From NCBI GenBank assembly GCA_015847255.1, contig JADLZK010008798.1:1-64000 (forward strand): 64,000 nt of DNA, read 5' to 3'. This DNA comes from Hyparrhenia diplandra (Eukaryota > Streptophyta > Magnoliopsida > Poales > Poaceae). The notes under the pieces were generated by a model. The model had not been told where the DNA came from and ran no database searches. It saw only the letters and a list, made by a program, of their open reading frames with translations. Shown here one piece after another: positions 23,825-34,887 of this stretch. Within the stretch, counting starts at the first letter, position 1; the number at the start of each line of letters is the position of its first letter. The position numbers and the translations under genes were made by a program.

Positions 23825-24040
23825 ATTACTCATAATTTAGAACGGAGGGAGTACTATCTCGGTATCCGGTATCTCCGCCCAAAAAATAAAAAAGGATTTA
23901 TGCAAAATATTATAAATACACATATCTTTAAAGATTTCATATAAAAAATATTTCATGATTGACCTGATAATATTTATTACACAATATAAATATCAGTATC
24001 TTTTTATATACTCAAAGGACAAGAATGACAATACGTTTAT
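23825..24040. repeat. Dispersed MITE-derived repeat, copy 2
   Basis: Second copy of the block at 13005-13260. It includes a Stowaway right end (ATAATTTAGAACGGAGGGAG) followed by TATCTCCGCCCAAAAAATAA, ATCTTTAAAGAT and CTCAAAGGACAAGAATGACA. Confidence 0.75.
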
Positions 24041-24390
24041 TTATTATAGAATAAAAAGCACCCAGGAAAAAAGATCACACTTCGCACCCTCAAGAGATCG
24101 TGATGTGTCATTCGGCGCAGACCGACTTGACCCAAACGGCTGCTGCTGGCTAGGGCTAGTCTCCGGCGACGACCTGACCCGTCGCCGTCGCCTCTGCTCG
24201 TCAACGTGAAGTGTCCCGCACGGCCCGCCGAAGCAGAGTAACACGGCTGCGTCGTCTGCGCCGGCCTCTTGTGCGCAGGCAACTTGCACTTGCACGAGCT
24301 CGAGTGTCTCGCTCTTGCTCCAAGCCATTGCTGTCCCAAGACAGAGTCCGTGCGCGCGCGTGCACGCACTGACGCGCACGAGCGGCGGCC

Positions 24391-24918
24391 ATGGCGAGGA
24401 CTCTGCTCCAGCCCATCAAAGACGCCAACGCAACCGCGTCCTCCCACTTCCACGCCGGCGCGCCGGCGATCTCGCTCTGCCTACTACTTGCCATCGCCGT
24501 CGCCGCGGTCGTCGTGTCTCTCTGCACCAGCGGCAAGAACGCCAGGCCACGGAGGCAGCAGCGCCGGTCGTCCTCTCTGGCGCCGGCGCCGCAGCAGGAG
24601 CAGGAGGAGGATCAGGACGGTGGCGGCGCCAGCAGGAACAAGCAGCTGCTCGCCAGTCTCAGCGGCATCGGCGTCAAGGCGGCTGCGGTGGCCAAGATGG
24701 TCTCGTGGAACCGGCGCTCACCGCCGGCGAGCGGCGATGACGACGGCGAATTGGCCGCCGACGGCGACGGCACCGCGGAGGAGGAGGCGCTGTGGAAGAA
24801 GACCATCATCTTGGGCGACAAGTGCCGCCCGCTCCAGTTCTCCGGCCACATCGCCCACGATTCCGACGGCAACCCGACGATGCAGCCTCAACCGTCGTCG
24901 GCGATCAACAAGGGGTGA
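24391..24918 (+). CDS. Plant-specific single-pass membrane protein of unknown function
   Basis: Intact 175-residue frame. After MARTLLQPIKDANATASSHF there is one membrane segment (about residues 27-47, ISLCLLLAIAVAAVVVSLC), a basic then acidic low-complexity linker (residues 48-80), and a conserved cytosolic-looking block LLASLSGIGVKAAAVAKMVS (about 85-105). Near the C-terminus is ALWKKTIILGDKCRPLQFSG followed by HIAHDSDGNP. This architecture (N-terminal anchor, KMVSWNRRS block, WKKTI-GDKCRPL-FSG-I-YDSDGN end) is a conserved land-plant family with no established function. Upstream DNA is MITE-derived, so its promoter is short. It is one of the few genes here with no frame break. Confidence 0.8.
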   Translation: MARTLLQPIKDANATASSHFHAGAPAISLCLLLAIAVAAVVVSLCTSGKNARPRRQQRRSSSLAPAPQQEQEEDQDGGGASRNKQLLASLSGIGVKAAAVAKMVSWNRRSPPASGDDDGELAADGDGTAEEEALWKKTIILGDKCRPLQFSGHIAHDSDGNPTMQPQPSSAINKG

Positions 24919-25029
24919 CGATGCGGCGGACGAAGGTTAGCGAGCGAGGGTGTTAGGGATTAATTGGCTCGTACGTGCTGCGTAGTAGCTTGCTAGCCAG
25001 CTGGCCCGTGTGTTTTGGGTAGCTGATGA

Positions 25030-25331
25030 AGGTGTCTACACCTCCATCGTTGAATCAAAACGGCCGAAGGACGGGGGATTCACAGCTAACTCTGGGGCTG
25101 CGATATATGATGATTGCAATATTGTTTGGGGAGGTTTTCAGGAGATCTCCATTGAACACTCAAATACGGAAGCAAAACCAAGTGGCTCATGAATTAGCTA
25201 GGCAAGCTATGATTACAAAAAATTTCTGTCTTTGGGACGATGATCCCCCTAGTTTTATTATTCCTCTGTTAGCTAATGATGTAACCCTCCTGATTCAATA
25301 AAGTTTTGCCTACGGGTTGCTAAAAAAAAAA
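25030..25331 (+). pseudogene. 3' end of a LINE: RNase H-like fragment and poly(A)
   Basis: One frame gives GGFQEISIEHSNTEA and, after a one-base shift in an A run near 25173, the next gives NQVAHELARQAMI and PPSFIIPLLANDVTLL. This is the RNase H-like C-terminus common in plant non-LTR retrotransposons. AATAAAGTTTTGCCTACGGG and a ten-A tail at 25322-25331 follow. The upstream reverse transcriptase is missing, as in 5'-truncated insertions. Confidence 0.75.
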
Positions 25332-25334
25332 GCG

Positions 25335-27215
25335 CCATGTCACTTTTTTTCCCTCTTAGAAAACGTGAAGCGAATTGCAGTGCTATATAGTATCTAAGCT
25401 CGTGCAATGCTTCCCATTGAAATATACACATTGAAACAACAGTTTTTCTAAAAAAAATGCGGGGGGGGGGATCGGGTTTTCAGACTTACTATCTCAACGA
25501 TGATAGGGTAACTCAGGGTCAAGTTTGATTTGTTGGAGTTCTGCAATTGTGTTTTATGCCCACCCCTAGCATCAACATTATAACAAGTACAACCATTGAA
25601 GAGCATCTTCTTGACTGTCGTGAACTTTAAGAGTAACTTAGGGTTGAGATTGGAAGGAATTTGACTTCCTAGCAAAGGCTCACTAAACTTAGTGGATTTA
25701 GAGGAAGCCCACGGTGTTAGGTTGGTCCAACGAATGGATCAAGGATTGGGGTCAAGCAAGGGATATATGTGAGAATGATGATGGTAGTGGCCTCTTATGT
25801 GCTTCTATTTGAGAGAATTGCATTGTCCAATAGAGCAAGTAAGGTGAGCAAGCAACGCCCTGAAAACCATTTCTGGCTTTAAGCACAATTCATTTTCTCG
25901 CTGGTACGGTGCAAGACATTTGCTCTCTAGATTTTGGTGTTCACATGCTTCTCTAGTGCCAACTAAGTTAGAAACATTATTAGATATGCTTTTGGACTTA
26001 TTAATGAGTTGCTCATATTTTGAACATCTATTTCTGCCGGAGGAGGGGCTGAGATGTGACGACAATGATGTTTTGAACTTATGATGTTCGAGTTCTTTGT
26101 ATTGTTAGACCAGTTTAAAGCAAAGGAAAGACTACCGAAAACCTTAAAAATAGAGCGAAGTTTGGCACTTCTTGCCACATGGGTACAACATATTATCGAA
26201 CTGAGTCTCTAGTGCTTAATTAGGCATGCTATGCTAAACACTGGCACACTATAGGTTTTAAGAGACAAATGAAGTAGGTTAACAAAGGTGAGCAACACGC
26301 CCGCCTGGTCGAGATTAATAACAGAGACAGTAGTAATTAGAAGCAAGCGTATTAAGGTGTCTGCCTTTGAAAATAACTCTAATTTTTAGTTTTGGAGACA
26401 GACTATCTCGGTCAATGAGTAAAATGCCAAACTATTTTAGGAAAAACAAACTGGTTGAAAAGATGACCTAACTCAACAACTCAACACAACAACTATATCA
26501 CGAAGCCCGACTCATCACTCAACCAACTATAAACTTTACCACACCTTGGTCTAGAATCAACGTGTCTTTATAAATGAAAAATGATTGAAACATGCATGGT
26601 TGGCATAATAATAAGTTTGAAATGATCAAAGCGCCAATTGTTGCTAGACCAGTCTCACTCATATGTTTCATGACGTTATTTCCAAGATCACCAAGTTATA
26701 TAGAAAAAAATGAAACAAGAATAAAACAGTCACTCTTAATAAAAAAAAATTATTTTATGGTTTCATAGACATTTAATTCCATGATTCTTAGAGGTTGGTA
26801 ATCGTGATGAGAGAGTTTCATCCAGACTCACTTATTCTCCTCTCTCTTCTTAAACCGCTGCCACATAATCGAAAGTGTTTATATGATGCCTTACTAAACG
26901 TAAATGAAAATATGATGAAACTAAATGTAGATGAAACTCCTGGTGAGATTGACCTTATTACCCAAGATAATTAAGTGACCACACATTAGACTCCAAAAAA
27001 AGTCGATCACAGTCCATGCAAAACACGCATGCATGGTTATACATACGGGAAACATAGATGCAAGCGCAAAGCTACATACAGACAGGCACACTCTGCGAAC
27101 ATATACCAACAGAGAGTATGCTTACGGTGCAGTACGTAGTAGAACTTTTATTCACCGGTCATATCATACGTAGCCGCCGCCGGCGTGGTCGTTGCACGCA
27201 CGCAGCTGATGCATG
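25335..27215. other. Intergenic, no recognised gene
   Basis: AT-rich with A and G runs (a nine-G run near 25461). Only short frames without domains. It is the 3' flank of the MFT gene. Confidence 0.5.
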
Positions 27216-28752
27216 CTAGCGGCGGCGGTGGTTGGCGGGCTCCTTCTGCGCGTTGAAGTAGACGACGGCGGTGGGGAGGCCGAGCTCGTGCGCCGCCGCG
27301 AACGCGCGCGTGTTGAAGTTGGCGCGCTCGCCGCCGCCGGGCGCCTCCGCGTGCACGCGCGTCTTCTGCTCGAACAGCACCAGCACGTAGCGGTGGATGC
27401 CCACCGGCGGCCGCGGGCCCATGTACTCCACCACCTCCTGGCCTGCACACCACACACGTGTCAACGCTCCTGTGCCGACGCTTGGCGTGCGCTGGAGCGG
27501 CGGCGACACGTGTGCTGCCGTGCAGTGGCGGCGGCACAGATCGGCCGCCGGCCAACTCGGGCACGGCGCGATGACGGCTAGCTCACATGAAAGTTTGTGC
27601 CATGCAGTTGTGGGCGCGGCCGGCGCATGCATGCACGCCCAGATGAAGATCATTCAGGGTATGCGTGCACGGAGAAGCTTGGCCGGCAGGAGAAATACAA
27701 ACAAAGATTCTTCTCTATTTACTATTTATGCCGTATCAATTATATTATCAGAAAAAAGCAGATATATACAAGCCAAGATTTTGTAGTTTTCTCTTTTGTG
27801 AATAGGAGAAAGTGCTCATATCACTGCCGCCCATGACATAGGCTCTTTCTCCTTGATCATAGAGTACGATACTCTAAGTAGTATAGCATTGGATCAGGTA
27901 GGTGTAGCTGAGAGGACAATTATGGTCTAGTGTTTAATTTCCTTCCATTTTGGAACTTTTTGCATTTATCTTAGCTTTTGTATTGTATATACTATGGGCT
28001 ATATATATTCCTAATTATTTCCTTCCATTTTTCCTTCCATTATGGTCTTGCATTCTTATAATTTAAGATAGAGAGAGAATATAGCTAATGAACTATCTTT
28101 AAATTACACTCACCTTTTGCTTGCATCGGTTCCCCCTGGTATGTTAGTCACTATCCTGCAGGCCGCAAATTGACGCAAGGAGAAATTAAACATGCATGCA
28201 TGTGTGGCAAGAGAACAGAAATTAGGCAGCTGGACACATATATAGTAGAATAAAGAGCCTCGATCGTAGTAAAATTGACACATGCGCGTATACATAACCT
28301 GGCAACCTGCCATACACAAGTATACATACCAGTGGAGGTACTCCCTCATGGTCGGGTCGCTGGGGCTAGGTGCATCTGGGTCCGTCATAATCTGCGACGA
28401 CATGCAGCAAGTTGCAATCCATACATGTATATATATATAGTCAGATGTTTCGGCGCATGCATGCATGCATGTCAGTTGGAAGCAGAAGAGAGAAGTGTAG
28501 AAGTGCAGCGACGACATGGACACATGCATCAGCCAGCCAAGAACAGCCATATATTACCAGCGTGTAGAGGTCGTTGCGGCGGCCGGAGATGCGAACGAGC
28601 GGCGGCGCGGCGGTGCCGGACGGCTTGAGGAGGCAGCCGTTGCTGATGTCCTTGGGGCCATAGGCGACGGTCATGGAGATGGAGGGCACGAACAGGTCCA
28701 CCACCTCGCCGATCACCCGCCCCACCACCAGCGGATCCACGAACCGCGCCAT
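27216..28752 (-). CDS. MFT2: MOTHER OF FT AND TFL1-type PEBP protein (rice MFT2-like), 4 exons
   Basis: Exons 28752-28558, 28391-28330, 28155-28114 and 27442-27216, all with GT-AG borders; exon 2 has the family-typical 62 bases. The product starts MARFVDPLVVGRVIGEVVDL and contains the anion-pocket motifs DPDAPSPSDPTMREYLHW, IVTNIPGGTDASK and GPRPPVGIHRYV, ending NAQKEPANHRRR. PEBP proteins bind 14-3-3 and bZIP partners; MFT members act in seed dormancy and ABA responses. At the FT Tyr85/TFL1 His88 position this protein has Tyr (REYLHW), whereas MFT relatives often have Trp. Exon 3 is 42 bases instead of 41 because of an AAAA run (TTTT at 28115-28118 on plus), which would break the frame. Every other feature is intact, so sequence error is likely. 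An adjacent ATG at 28755 could also start it. Confidence 0.93.
28456..28471. promoter_or_regulatory. RY-repeat (CATGCATG) array in MFT intron 1
   Basis: Sixteen bases of repeated CATG, giving overlapping CATGCATG sites, the motif bound by B3 factors such as ABI3/VP1 and FUS3. A second CATGCATGCATG lies in intron 2 at 28191-28202. MFT genes are known targets of the ABA/seed-maturation network, so these may be functional, but CATG repeats also occur by chance in this genome. Confidence 0.4.
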
Positions 28753-28759
28753 CATCAAC

Positions 28760-30125
28760 CGATCGACGACCTTAATTTGGCTAGAGCTCAGAGGTAGCTC
28801 TGCTCTTCTTCTGTGTACATGTGTGAGAGTACTGAGTGGTAGTGTGTTGCAGTGTTTCACTTCTTATGGTGATGATGATCGATGACGTACGCATATAGTG
28901 TCTAGCTAGGGTGCACGTATGTACACGTACAGGCGGGACGACGACGGCACAAAGCGCTGGGTTTTGCCATGGGACTTGGACTATTGGCACGACGCAATGC
29001 AGCGGCCCGGCATACTTGACACGTTAGCTTCAGAGCTGGGCCATCAGCGGGCAGCGTGCCACGTGTGTCATGATGATCTGGACACCCTTATCTGACAGCC
29101 ATCACCTCTACCCCGCACCCCGGCCGACTTCAATGTCTCAGAAAATATCTATATTCGACACAAATCTACCCTTATTTTAAATATCTATATTCGACATAGA
29201 TATAATTAATTGCATTATTTCAAAAAATTGTATTCGACAAACATAAATATATAATAAGTAGTTCCAAAATATTAACATGTTGACTTCATGTGCAAAAAGA
29301 AAAATGTAATCCGTGTAACCAAAGGTGCCTTTAAAAAAAAATGGGGGGGGGCCCGTCTACCATTTGTTGTTCCGTTGATCCAAGCCTCCATTATTCAACA
29401 CTTTACTCAATTCAAAAAAAAAATGCTCCTTTAATTCATTAGGTTATTTACATATGTCATCTACATTAGAAGCGTGTTCCATTGCATGACATGTGGATTT
29501 GATGTATCAATGAAAGCTGATGACATTTCCTCGTCTTCATGGCTCAACCCCTTCCCTACTTCCTCCGACTATCCAACTACCCTCGCGTCGATGCCATCAC
29601 CTCTACCCCCAACTTCAATGTCTTACCAAAGACTTGTCGCCAACCATCGTAAGCATGACTCCACCACCTAACCATTGTCGTGTCTGACTCTAGCCATGTC
29701 TCCCATCTTTTTCCTACTCCAAAATTTTTAGGAGTTGTTTGAGTGTGTGTGCATTCATATTTCTATTCAACTAGAATGATTTGGGCATAAATTGAAAGAT
29801 TTTGGTCTTGAATCAAAAGTTTGGTTGTAAACAAAAAATTAATACCCAAAAATCCTGAGTAACCAATGAGGTCTGGTGTGCAGTCAAAAGTGGTATCTAG
29901 GAATGCGGTGATTCGAATTGATTTACATTAGGAAAGGTAACCCAAACACATGAGTCATGGCTCATACTCCCTAAATGGTCAAACATGGTAACCTTTCCCT
30001 CACTCATCCACTAAGGTCAAGGAAACCAACCCCATGGCCCATAGCCTAGCCATGTAACCAATGAGTTGCAACAATGATTCCTTGCCTTCAACTGTTTAGT
30101 TAACGAGTCATGATGATCTACAGTG
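28760..30125. other. MFT upstream region and intergenic DNA
   Basis: Contains the G-box above, an A run then G run at 29333-29350, and short frames without domains. The promoter of the divergent side was not identifiable. Confidence 0.5.
29060..29065. promoter_or_regulatory. G-box/ABRE upstream of MFT
   Basis: GCCACGTGTG with a CACGTG core, about 305 bases upstream of the MFT start codon. This is a strong ABRE-like site for ABI5-type bZIP or PIF-type bHLH factors. Its role is inferred. Confidence 0.45.
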
Positions 30126-31566
30126 CAATTAACTATCTAGTCAATATTAAGTCATCTCCAAAAATCAAGGCTAATTCATGCATGGTTGTACATAAGAATG
30201 GATCAAATTAGTCATCATGTGGACACTGGATTCAAGCGAATAGTAATGTGATATTGAGTTTGAAGCAGGATGGCGAGGTGTAACCCCAGCAAATGAAAGA
30301 AGAAGTGTGGTGGCGGGGCCAGGAAGAGCAAGGCCAAGGCTCCTCCTGCTCCTACCAAGGACCCTCAAAGCATAGTTGCAAAGGTTCGAAGAGAGAAGAT
30401 TGCCGAAAAGCTCAAGGTCCTGTAAGATCTTGTGCCCAATGGCACCAAGGTACCATATGTAATCCATATTCACTCTCTATTATATATTGTAGTTTTCCGT
30501 TAAGTTGTACTCAAGATCCATCTTATGAAGTTCATTGGTTCCTATCTGTTAATAATTTGGATGGAAATGGCTCTTGTGTAGGTGGACTTGGTCACCATGC
30601 TAGAGAAGGCGATCACCTATGTCAAGTTTCTCCCACCGCAAGTGAAGGCACGATTCAAGTGCTTTTGGCTACCTTCCGCATGGGATGATATCGAGCTTTT
30701 TATCCGATCCGTCGATGGATGCATGGTGCATGCAGGTGTTGGTTGCCGTGAGTTCTGGCCGGCCTCGCACAAGGAGGCAAGGCACCACAACTCTCTCAAG
30801 TGAAGGACGCCTTGATGTCATCCTGTCATCCCAATAGTACCCTAAATAATAAGCTCATGCATTGCTTCATTTTAGTTCTCTAGAAGCCTAATAAGACGGT
30901 AATCATGTTAACTAGGAGATCTATCTATGCGTTCGTGGTTTATGGTGGCGAAAGTGAAGATGAGACCAGCAAACAAAGTAGTAGAAGACAACTTTTGAAG
31001 AGAGTTACAATTAAGTTATTACCTCAAGTTCATTTAGCGGTGAATTGGACGTATATTAGTATGGTTGTTCCTTTTTTGGTCTCAATAATCCTTTTATTCA
31101 AGATAATCACATCTTGTTTTGAATCACAGATAAGTTATCTCGAATATATTCCACGACTTGATTTAGCAAAAATGTACATGCATTTTTGTCTCCCATTGCA
31201 TGACCAAATTATTAGCACTAAGCTAAAAGTTGCAATGATGGCAAAAATTGTAAGTTACTACAAACAACAACAACCCAATTACTAAATCTTAAACGAAGAT
31301 GATTTTTAGATACATGTGGTGAAGAATTTGTGAGACATCATCAAATACTCATCCTTGCATTTCTACTCCGGATGAATGAATTACACTTTCAAGCTTAACT
31401 AATCAAGATGAAATAGAACTTTTAGGCACTTTGTATAAATGAGATAATCATGATAACTGATCGAATTGAGTTTCCGCTTATGATCGTGTGATGATAATTC
31501 TTACCGAGTCATGCTAAATCCTAGTTGATGAGATTGGAAACTTCGTAAGATAGATGAGTGAAAAAA
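30126..31566 (+). pseudogene. Decayed partial duplicate of the RSL-type bHLH gene
   Basis: From CTATCTAGTCAATATTAAGT the sequence follows 45950-47290 closely, starting at the intron 1 donor and running well past the stop. It therefore lacks exon 1. Exon 2 equivalent 30270-30450 keeps [13 protein letters not shown] but carries TGTAAC and CTGTAAG stops where the other copy has Q codons. Exon 3 equivalent ([17 protein letters not shown]) is at 30580-30647. Exon 4 equivalent near 30738-30830 has several indels. With no start exon and real nonsense changes it is a true pseudogene, in direct orientation about 15.8 kb upstream of its source. Confidence 0.9.
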
Positions 31567-31569
31567 TAT

Positions 31570-32531
31570 TTGGACGACCAATTAGTTACATCTAAACCGG
31601 TTAGTTTGGATCTACTTCAACAAACAATCCAAAACACCTTGAAAGAATTGATGGAACCTCATAATGTGGAAGGCTTCTAGCATCTTCCTCTTCGGCATAG
31701 TTCGACAACAGACTTGAAGTAACTCTAGAAGCCATCCGGGAAAGTTGTACTAGAGGAGGACATAAACCGCCTCGGGTTGGTAGTATGGGTAGACTGAACC
31801 CTGGTCCCCTAGTCTACCAAGTAGCTTCGCTTAGGGCGGCAAAGGACAAACCGCTTGGAGTCTTGCCATGGTGGTCCGCACAATGTGCTACCACGTGTCT
31901 TGGAAATATTAATACTTGCTTCTCATTTTTAACTTTAAATCTTCCCAGTCCGTAGTTGAACCACAACTCCAACCATGGATCATTGATCGACATAATTGTC
32001 CAATCATCACCAGGTATACCGCTGACTTTGTAAGACATCGTTTGAAAATAAGCAATGCTTCATGGGCGTGTATGTACGTAAGTCCTTCGCCCGATCTTCA
32101 TAAAAAGCCCATGGAATTTCAGACCATCTATCAACATTTTCAAATTAGTAGGTATTATGTGATGATGGCATTGGTGTATAGAAGTTTAAGAATAGTGCCC
32201 TTAAAGATGTGTAGTGTTGAAGCTGGTTATCATCGAGAGAGAGGGCATATGTGAACAAAGGAACCTTCTTAAACTTGAATGTACCAATTAATGATACTAC
32301 CAAATTCTTCAATTCAAGGCGATCCCAAGAGTCCAACCCTCTTTTTTGAGCTTGCACAACCAGACACTTTAAACTTTTTGATAGAGAATTTTCCTTGCTC
32401 TGTTACCAACCATGGCTTCTTAGGGTCTGGTGTTAATAACATATGCAATCCTTCATTGATAATTGATGCTTTGGCCAACAGAGGAGTTTTCTTGAATTAA
32501 TCGAGTGGATCGTTGTATCTTAGGTTGTAGC
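31570..32531. other. Intergenic, repeat-like, no gene recognised
   Basis: Short frames on both strands (for example 31916-32254) without recognisable domains. Confidence 0.45.
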
Positions 32532-33783
32532 TGTTGGGAATATGCCCTAGAGATAATCATAGAGATGATTGTATCACCTTGTATCCATGATATATTATGT
32601 GTTCATGAATATCCATTAAAGACAACTTGTATCGATTGGCAATTATGTGAATTGTTTGTGAGACTCTTTACTTGTATGGTTATTCGGTAATTGTCCTCGG
32701 TCGGAGTTCATGTGAGGACACACATGAATATTAGATCAGCACACATATTAGTTGATGACTATGTTTCACAAGTCATAGACATGGAGATGTCAAACTAATA
32801 GTGTGGGCACATGTATAACATGGTAATTTGGATTGACCCGACATGAGATGTTACTATTATTGTCTCTTTACACATCATGTACATTATGTCCTTAGACACG
32901 AGATTGTCGTATGTACTCAAGATGTGAAACGACCTACTTAGGGACTATCAAACGTTACTCCGTAATTGGGTAGCTATAAAGGTGGTCTTCGGGTTTGTCG
33001 GGAAGCATCTTTGTGAGGCATAGTCAATCAAGATGGAATTGCCCCTCTCCATGAGAGAGAGATATCACTGGACCACTTTCGAATGATTGGATCAAGAAAT
33101 GCATGGCCGTGCTTGGGTTAAGTGTTAACCCGCGAGGTGGACCAAATATCGTGTGGCAAGGGAATAACATGTATGTGAGTTTGTGGTGGTTCGTCCGATA
33201 TGATCATTGCGCACACATGGGGAGTTGACACGCCTTGCTAGAGGCCACTATCAGCTATTGGTCGAGTAGGAGTACTCGGGGCATGTCTATGTGTGCGTGA
33301 GCCCAAAGGGTCGTGACGCTTAAGGGAAGAAGGCCCGATTCGGATCTGATCTAATTAGACGAGGCTTAGGGTTACTAATGGGCCTCCGGCGGGGAGCCCT
33401 GTTAGGGACGCCTATAAATATGAGAGGTGGCGCGGGGATAGGTTAAGCCAATCCACGCCACTTTGGCGGCCGCCGCCGCCCACACCCTCGCCTCTTGCTC
33501 CTCGCGGACCTAGCAGTCCGGAGGCATCGCTTCTTCCCATGCACGTGTGGGATACCTCGGAGGTGCTACATCCGGAGCACAAGGACTAAACCGCACGGAG
33601 GACGGACGTGAGCAACTCGTGACGGCATCGCTGCTACGCCGCACATCTTCGTCGAGGGTCGACACTTCCGCTGCACCTGTGCGTCTAGTGGTAATCCCGT
33701 GATCTATAACTAGCAGTAGATCCTTGGTTTATGGGTAGAAAAATTTTGTTTTACGGCTGGCGAAGCGATCCCATATTCCTTCA
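32532..33783 (+). mobile_element. Solo LTR (about 1.25 kb)
   Basis: Begins TGTTGGGAATATGCCCTAGA, a start typical of abundant grass LTRs, and ends CCATATTCCTTCA, the imperfect inverse of the start. A TATA-like CCTATAAATATG is at 33411-33422, followed by a GC-rich leader-like part. The flanking 5-mers GTAGC and AGAGC agree only partly, so the target duplication is decayed. No internal retrotransposon genes follow. Confidence 0.75.
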
Positions 33784-33975
33784 AGAGCAGCCACTCTTTC
33801 AAGCAATCAAAACTTTTCTGCAATGGAGGAGAGGAGAAATTATAATTAGAAAATATACTTCGCCACAATACGACCAAGTTTGAACTTGCATGTTTGTACA
33901 AAAATTTTCGACATTTCGATCAAAATTGTGAATTTCGGTATTTTGGCCCGGGATGAAAAAACACAAAACGAAATC

Positions 33976-34417
33976 CAAAACATGGTTGCTAATCAACTCT
34001 CCTCGATTACAATGAATCTAATAATGAATTCTAATGAATTAGGGTTTTAGGGGAGCTCTGTCCTTTCTTTTTTATAGCCTTAGGGGATGAATCTCGGTCA
34101 TTGGATCAAACCGATTACATTAGACGACATAGATTGGATCTCCAAGTTGGTTGTGAGAAGCTTCCGGAATTTGGACACGAGTCTTGATTATAGGTGGGGC
34201 GGGCGCCCGGGGAACGTGATGATCATGGTCATCCCATGTCACCCCCCAAAATGTTTGTATTAGTTCTTAAAAGTAGAAATCATCTTATCAGTCAACTACT
34301 ATCGACCATCATAGCAACAAGTCTATCATGCTAGCAAGACTCGTAGGATAATAATGTTATTTATGTTGTTGGGTTCCAAGCAACTCCTGCACAATCTAGT
34401 ACACATACATACATACA

Positions 34418-34449
<32 letters not shown>

Positions 34450-34517
34450 AATTGATATTTTTTATCATAGAAACTAATTTAGAAAATACATGAGATAGAA
34501 CTTTCTTTTTAAGGAGA
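33976..34517. repeat. Repeat unit copy A (LTR-like, intact)
   Basis: CAAAACATGGTTGCTAATCA through GGATCAAACCGATTACATTA to TGTTTGTATTAGTTCTTA, then AAAGTAGAAATCATC and ATGTTGTTGGGTTCCAAGCA to TCTTTTTAAGGAGAA. The same order occurs at 36670-36956 plus 38894-39148, split by a Helitron. On minus it carries GGCTATAAAAAAG, a TATA-like site, so part is probably LTR promoter sequence. Confidence 0.85.
34403..34446. repeat. (CATA)n microsatellite
   Basis: About eleven copies of the ACAT/CATA tetramer. The sister repeat at 39049-39073 has about six, so the tract differs in length between the two copies. Confidence 0.9.
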
Positions 34518-34560
34518 ACTAGTATAATGTCCGTGCTAAAGCTACGGCTTCATTTCAAGG
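34518..34560 (-). mobile_element. Helitron 3' end (rest unresolved)
   Basis: On plus, CTAGTATAATGTCCGTGC begins exactly where repeat copy A stops matching copy B (AAGGAGAA in both). On minus this is a terminus ending CTAG before T, with a GC-rich tip as in grass Helitrons. The other end was not found. Confidence 0.5.
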
Positions 34561-34836
34561 GTGCACTTGAAAAACAACCAAATAGTGCAATGTATTGTGC
34601 CCGTGCGTTGCCACGGTTTCATTAAAGAAATACACTTAACAACATCCAACAAAACTGTGCGTTGTAACCGACTCCACTTAGGGATACACAAGAAAAATGG
34701 TGCATCTTCCTCTACTAAAGATTCTTGCTTATCAAAAATTGCAATAAGAAATTGTTGTGGAAGTTCATGCTTTCAAAGAAGGATAGACTTATAGCAGATT
34801 AATGGTGTAATTTGTTCATTTCGGCAATGTAACTTC

Positions 34837-34887
34837 AACAACAACAACAACAACATAGCCTTTAGTCCCAAGCTAGTTGGGGTAGGC
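34837..34887 (-). mobile_element. 51-bp retroposed fragment with 15-bp target duplication
   Basis: CGGCAATGTAACTTC occurs on both sides (34822-34836 and 34888-34902). The insert reads (on minus) from GCCTACCCCAACTAGCTTGG to a (TTG)n tail. A simple-repeat tail with a long direct duplication is the mark of target-primed reverse transcription, so this is a tiny non-LTR (LINE/SINE-derived) insertion. Confidence 0.8.

Larger units (their letters stand above)
22436..24390. other. Intergenic with MITE-type repeats and GC-rich debris
   Basis: An open frame of 193 codons at 22750-23331 and several GC-rich frames exist, but none is a recognisable protein. Repeats inside are listed separately. Confidence 0.45.

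Noticed and set aside
13005..24040. Shared block at 13005-13260 and 23825-24040 as a segmental duplication of the region
   Set aside because: Only MITE-derived sequence is shared; flanking DNA differs, so it is a dispersed repeat.
34403..34446. Regular short repeats as a possible CRISPR or satellite
   Set aside because: It is a plain CATA microsatellite with no spacers, and the genome is a plant.
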